From NCBI GenBank assembly GCA_037179515.1, contig JAXCGZ010015112.1, positions 113,501-177,500 of the forward strand: a DNA stretch of 64,000 nucleotides, given 5' to 3'. The translations under genes were made by a program, and so were the position numbers. The notes under the pieces are model-generated. The model did not search any database and had not been told where the DNA came from. It worked only from the letters and a program-made list of their open reading frames with translations. This DNA is from Halocaridina rubra. Taxonomy: Eukaryota; Arthropoda; Malacostraca; Decapoda; Atyidae. Below, in pieces: positions 63,871 through 64,000 of the stretch; the stretch's first letter is position 1; each line of letters opens with the position of its first letter.

Positions 63871-63873
<3 letters not shown>

Positions 63874-63897
63874 AGGAAGCCCATCAGTGAAACAAAA

Positions 63898-64000
63898 CTT
63901 ATAAAACAATGCTATATTTCGGATCCTAACTGGATCCCTTCTCAAGTTGTGCTTGAGAAGGGATCCAGTTAGGATCCGAAATATAGCATTGTTTTATAAG
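63898..64000. repeat. Perfect 49-bp inverted repeat with 5-bp loop
   Basis: Left arm 63898-63946 and right arm 63952-64000 are exact reverse complements around TTGTG. The arms include CTTCTCAAG, GGATCC twice and TTCGGATCC. The right arm ends at the window edge, so the true length may be greater. It may be the 3' hairpin of a Penelope-like element (inference). Confidence 0.95.

Overview
The window is eukaryotic, intron-containing and very rich in repeats. It looks like a decapod crustacean, possibly a brachyuran crab. The reasons are invertebrate-type host genes with large introns, very long AT/CA/GA/AAT microsatellites, tRNA-derived SINEs, an interstitial CCTAA (arthropod telomere-type) tract, and LINE/Penelope/Tigger mobile elements. 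The species is an inference from style, not something proved by the bases.

Two host genes can be reconstructed exon by exon, with phases that all agree. On the minus strand (9145 down to 1099) lies a seven-exon NIT1 gene (nitrilase family, deaminated glutathione amidase) of 325 codons, with an intact Glu-Lys-Cys catalytic set and a probable mitochondrial leader. On the plus strand (22783 to 49351 and beyond) lies a CTNS gene (cystinosin, the lysosomal cystine/H+ symporter). Nine coding exons give 365 codons plus 2 nt; only the short last exon, which would carry the lysosomal sorting tail, was not found. One of its introns has a GC-AG splice junction. The two genes are divergently arranged, about 13.6 kb apart.

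Almost everything else is mobile or tandem DNA. One LINE family (here called LINE-A; apurinic-type endonuclease plus reverse transcriptase, CR1/L2/Jockey-like) is present in more than 15 copies between 11 kb and 63.5 kb. Copy 13672-16952 has an intact 940-codon ORF2. Its 3' 854 bp are repeated in tandem five times (16099-20346). In several places the truncated 5' end of one copy abuts the AATTAGGTAATCACAC-type 3' tail of the previous copy, which suggests insertion into its own tails. ORF1 and ORF2 overlap, ORF2 has no start codon at its beginning, and an A-AAT-TTT slippery heptamer lies in the overlap.

Other elements: a CR1-like LINE-B nested inside a LINE-A copy (34793-36320); an RNase H-bearing LINE on the minus strand (37.16-40.2 kb) interrupted by a SINE; a third, decayed LINE (53.78-55.39 kb, minus); a decayed Penelope-like element with GIY-YIG endonuclease (52.18-53.26 kb); a Tigger/pogo transposon nested in LINE-A (60.2-62.7 kb); a non-autonomous Tigger-like element filled with a 160-bp satellite (1443-2579); a 415-bp TIR element inserted in LINE-A (42439-42853); a 208-bp fold-back element (41507-41714); about ten tRNA-derived SINE pieces; and a perfect 49-bp inverted repeat cut by the window end (63898-64000). 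No rRNA, genuine tRNA gene or CRISPR array was seen.
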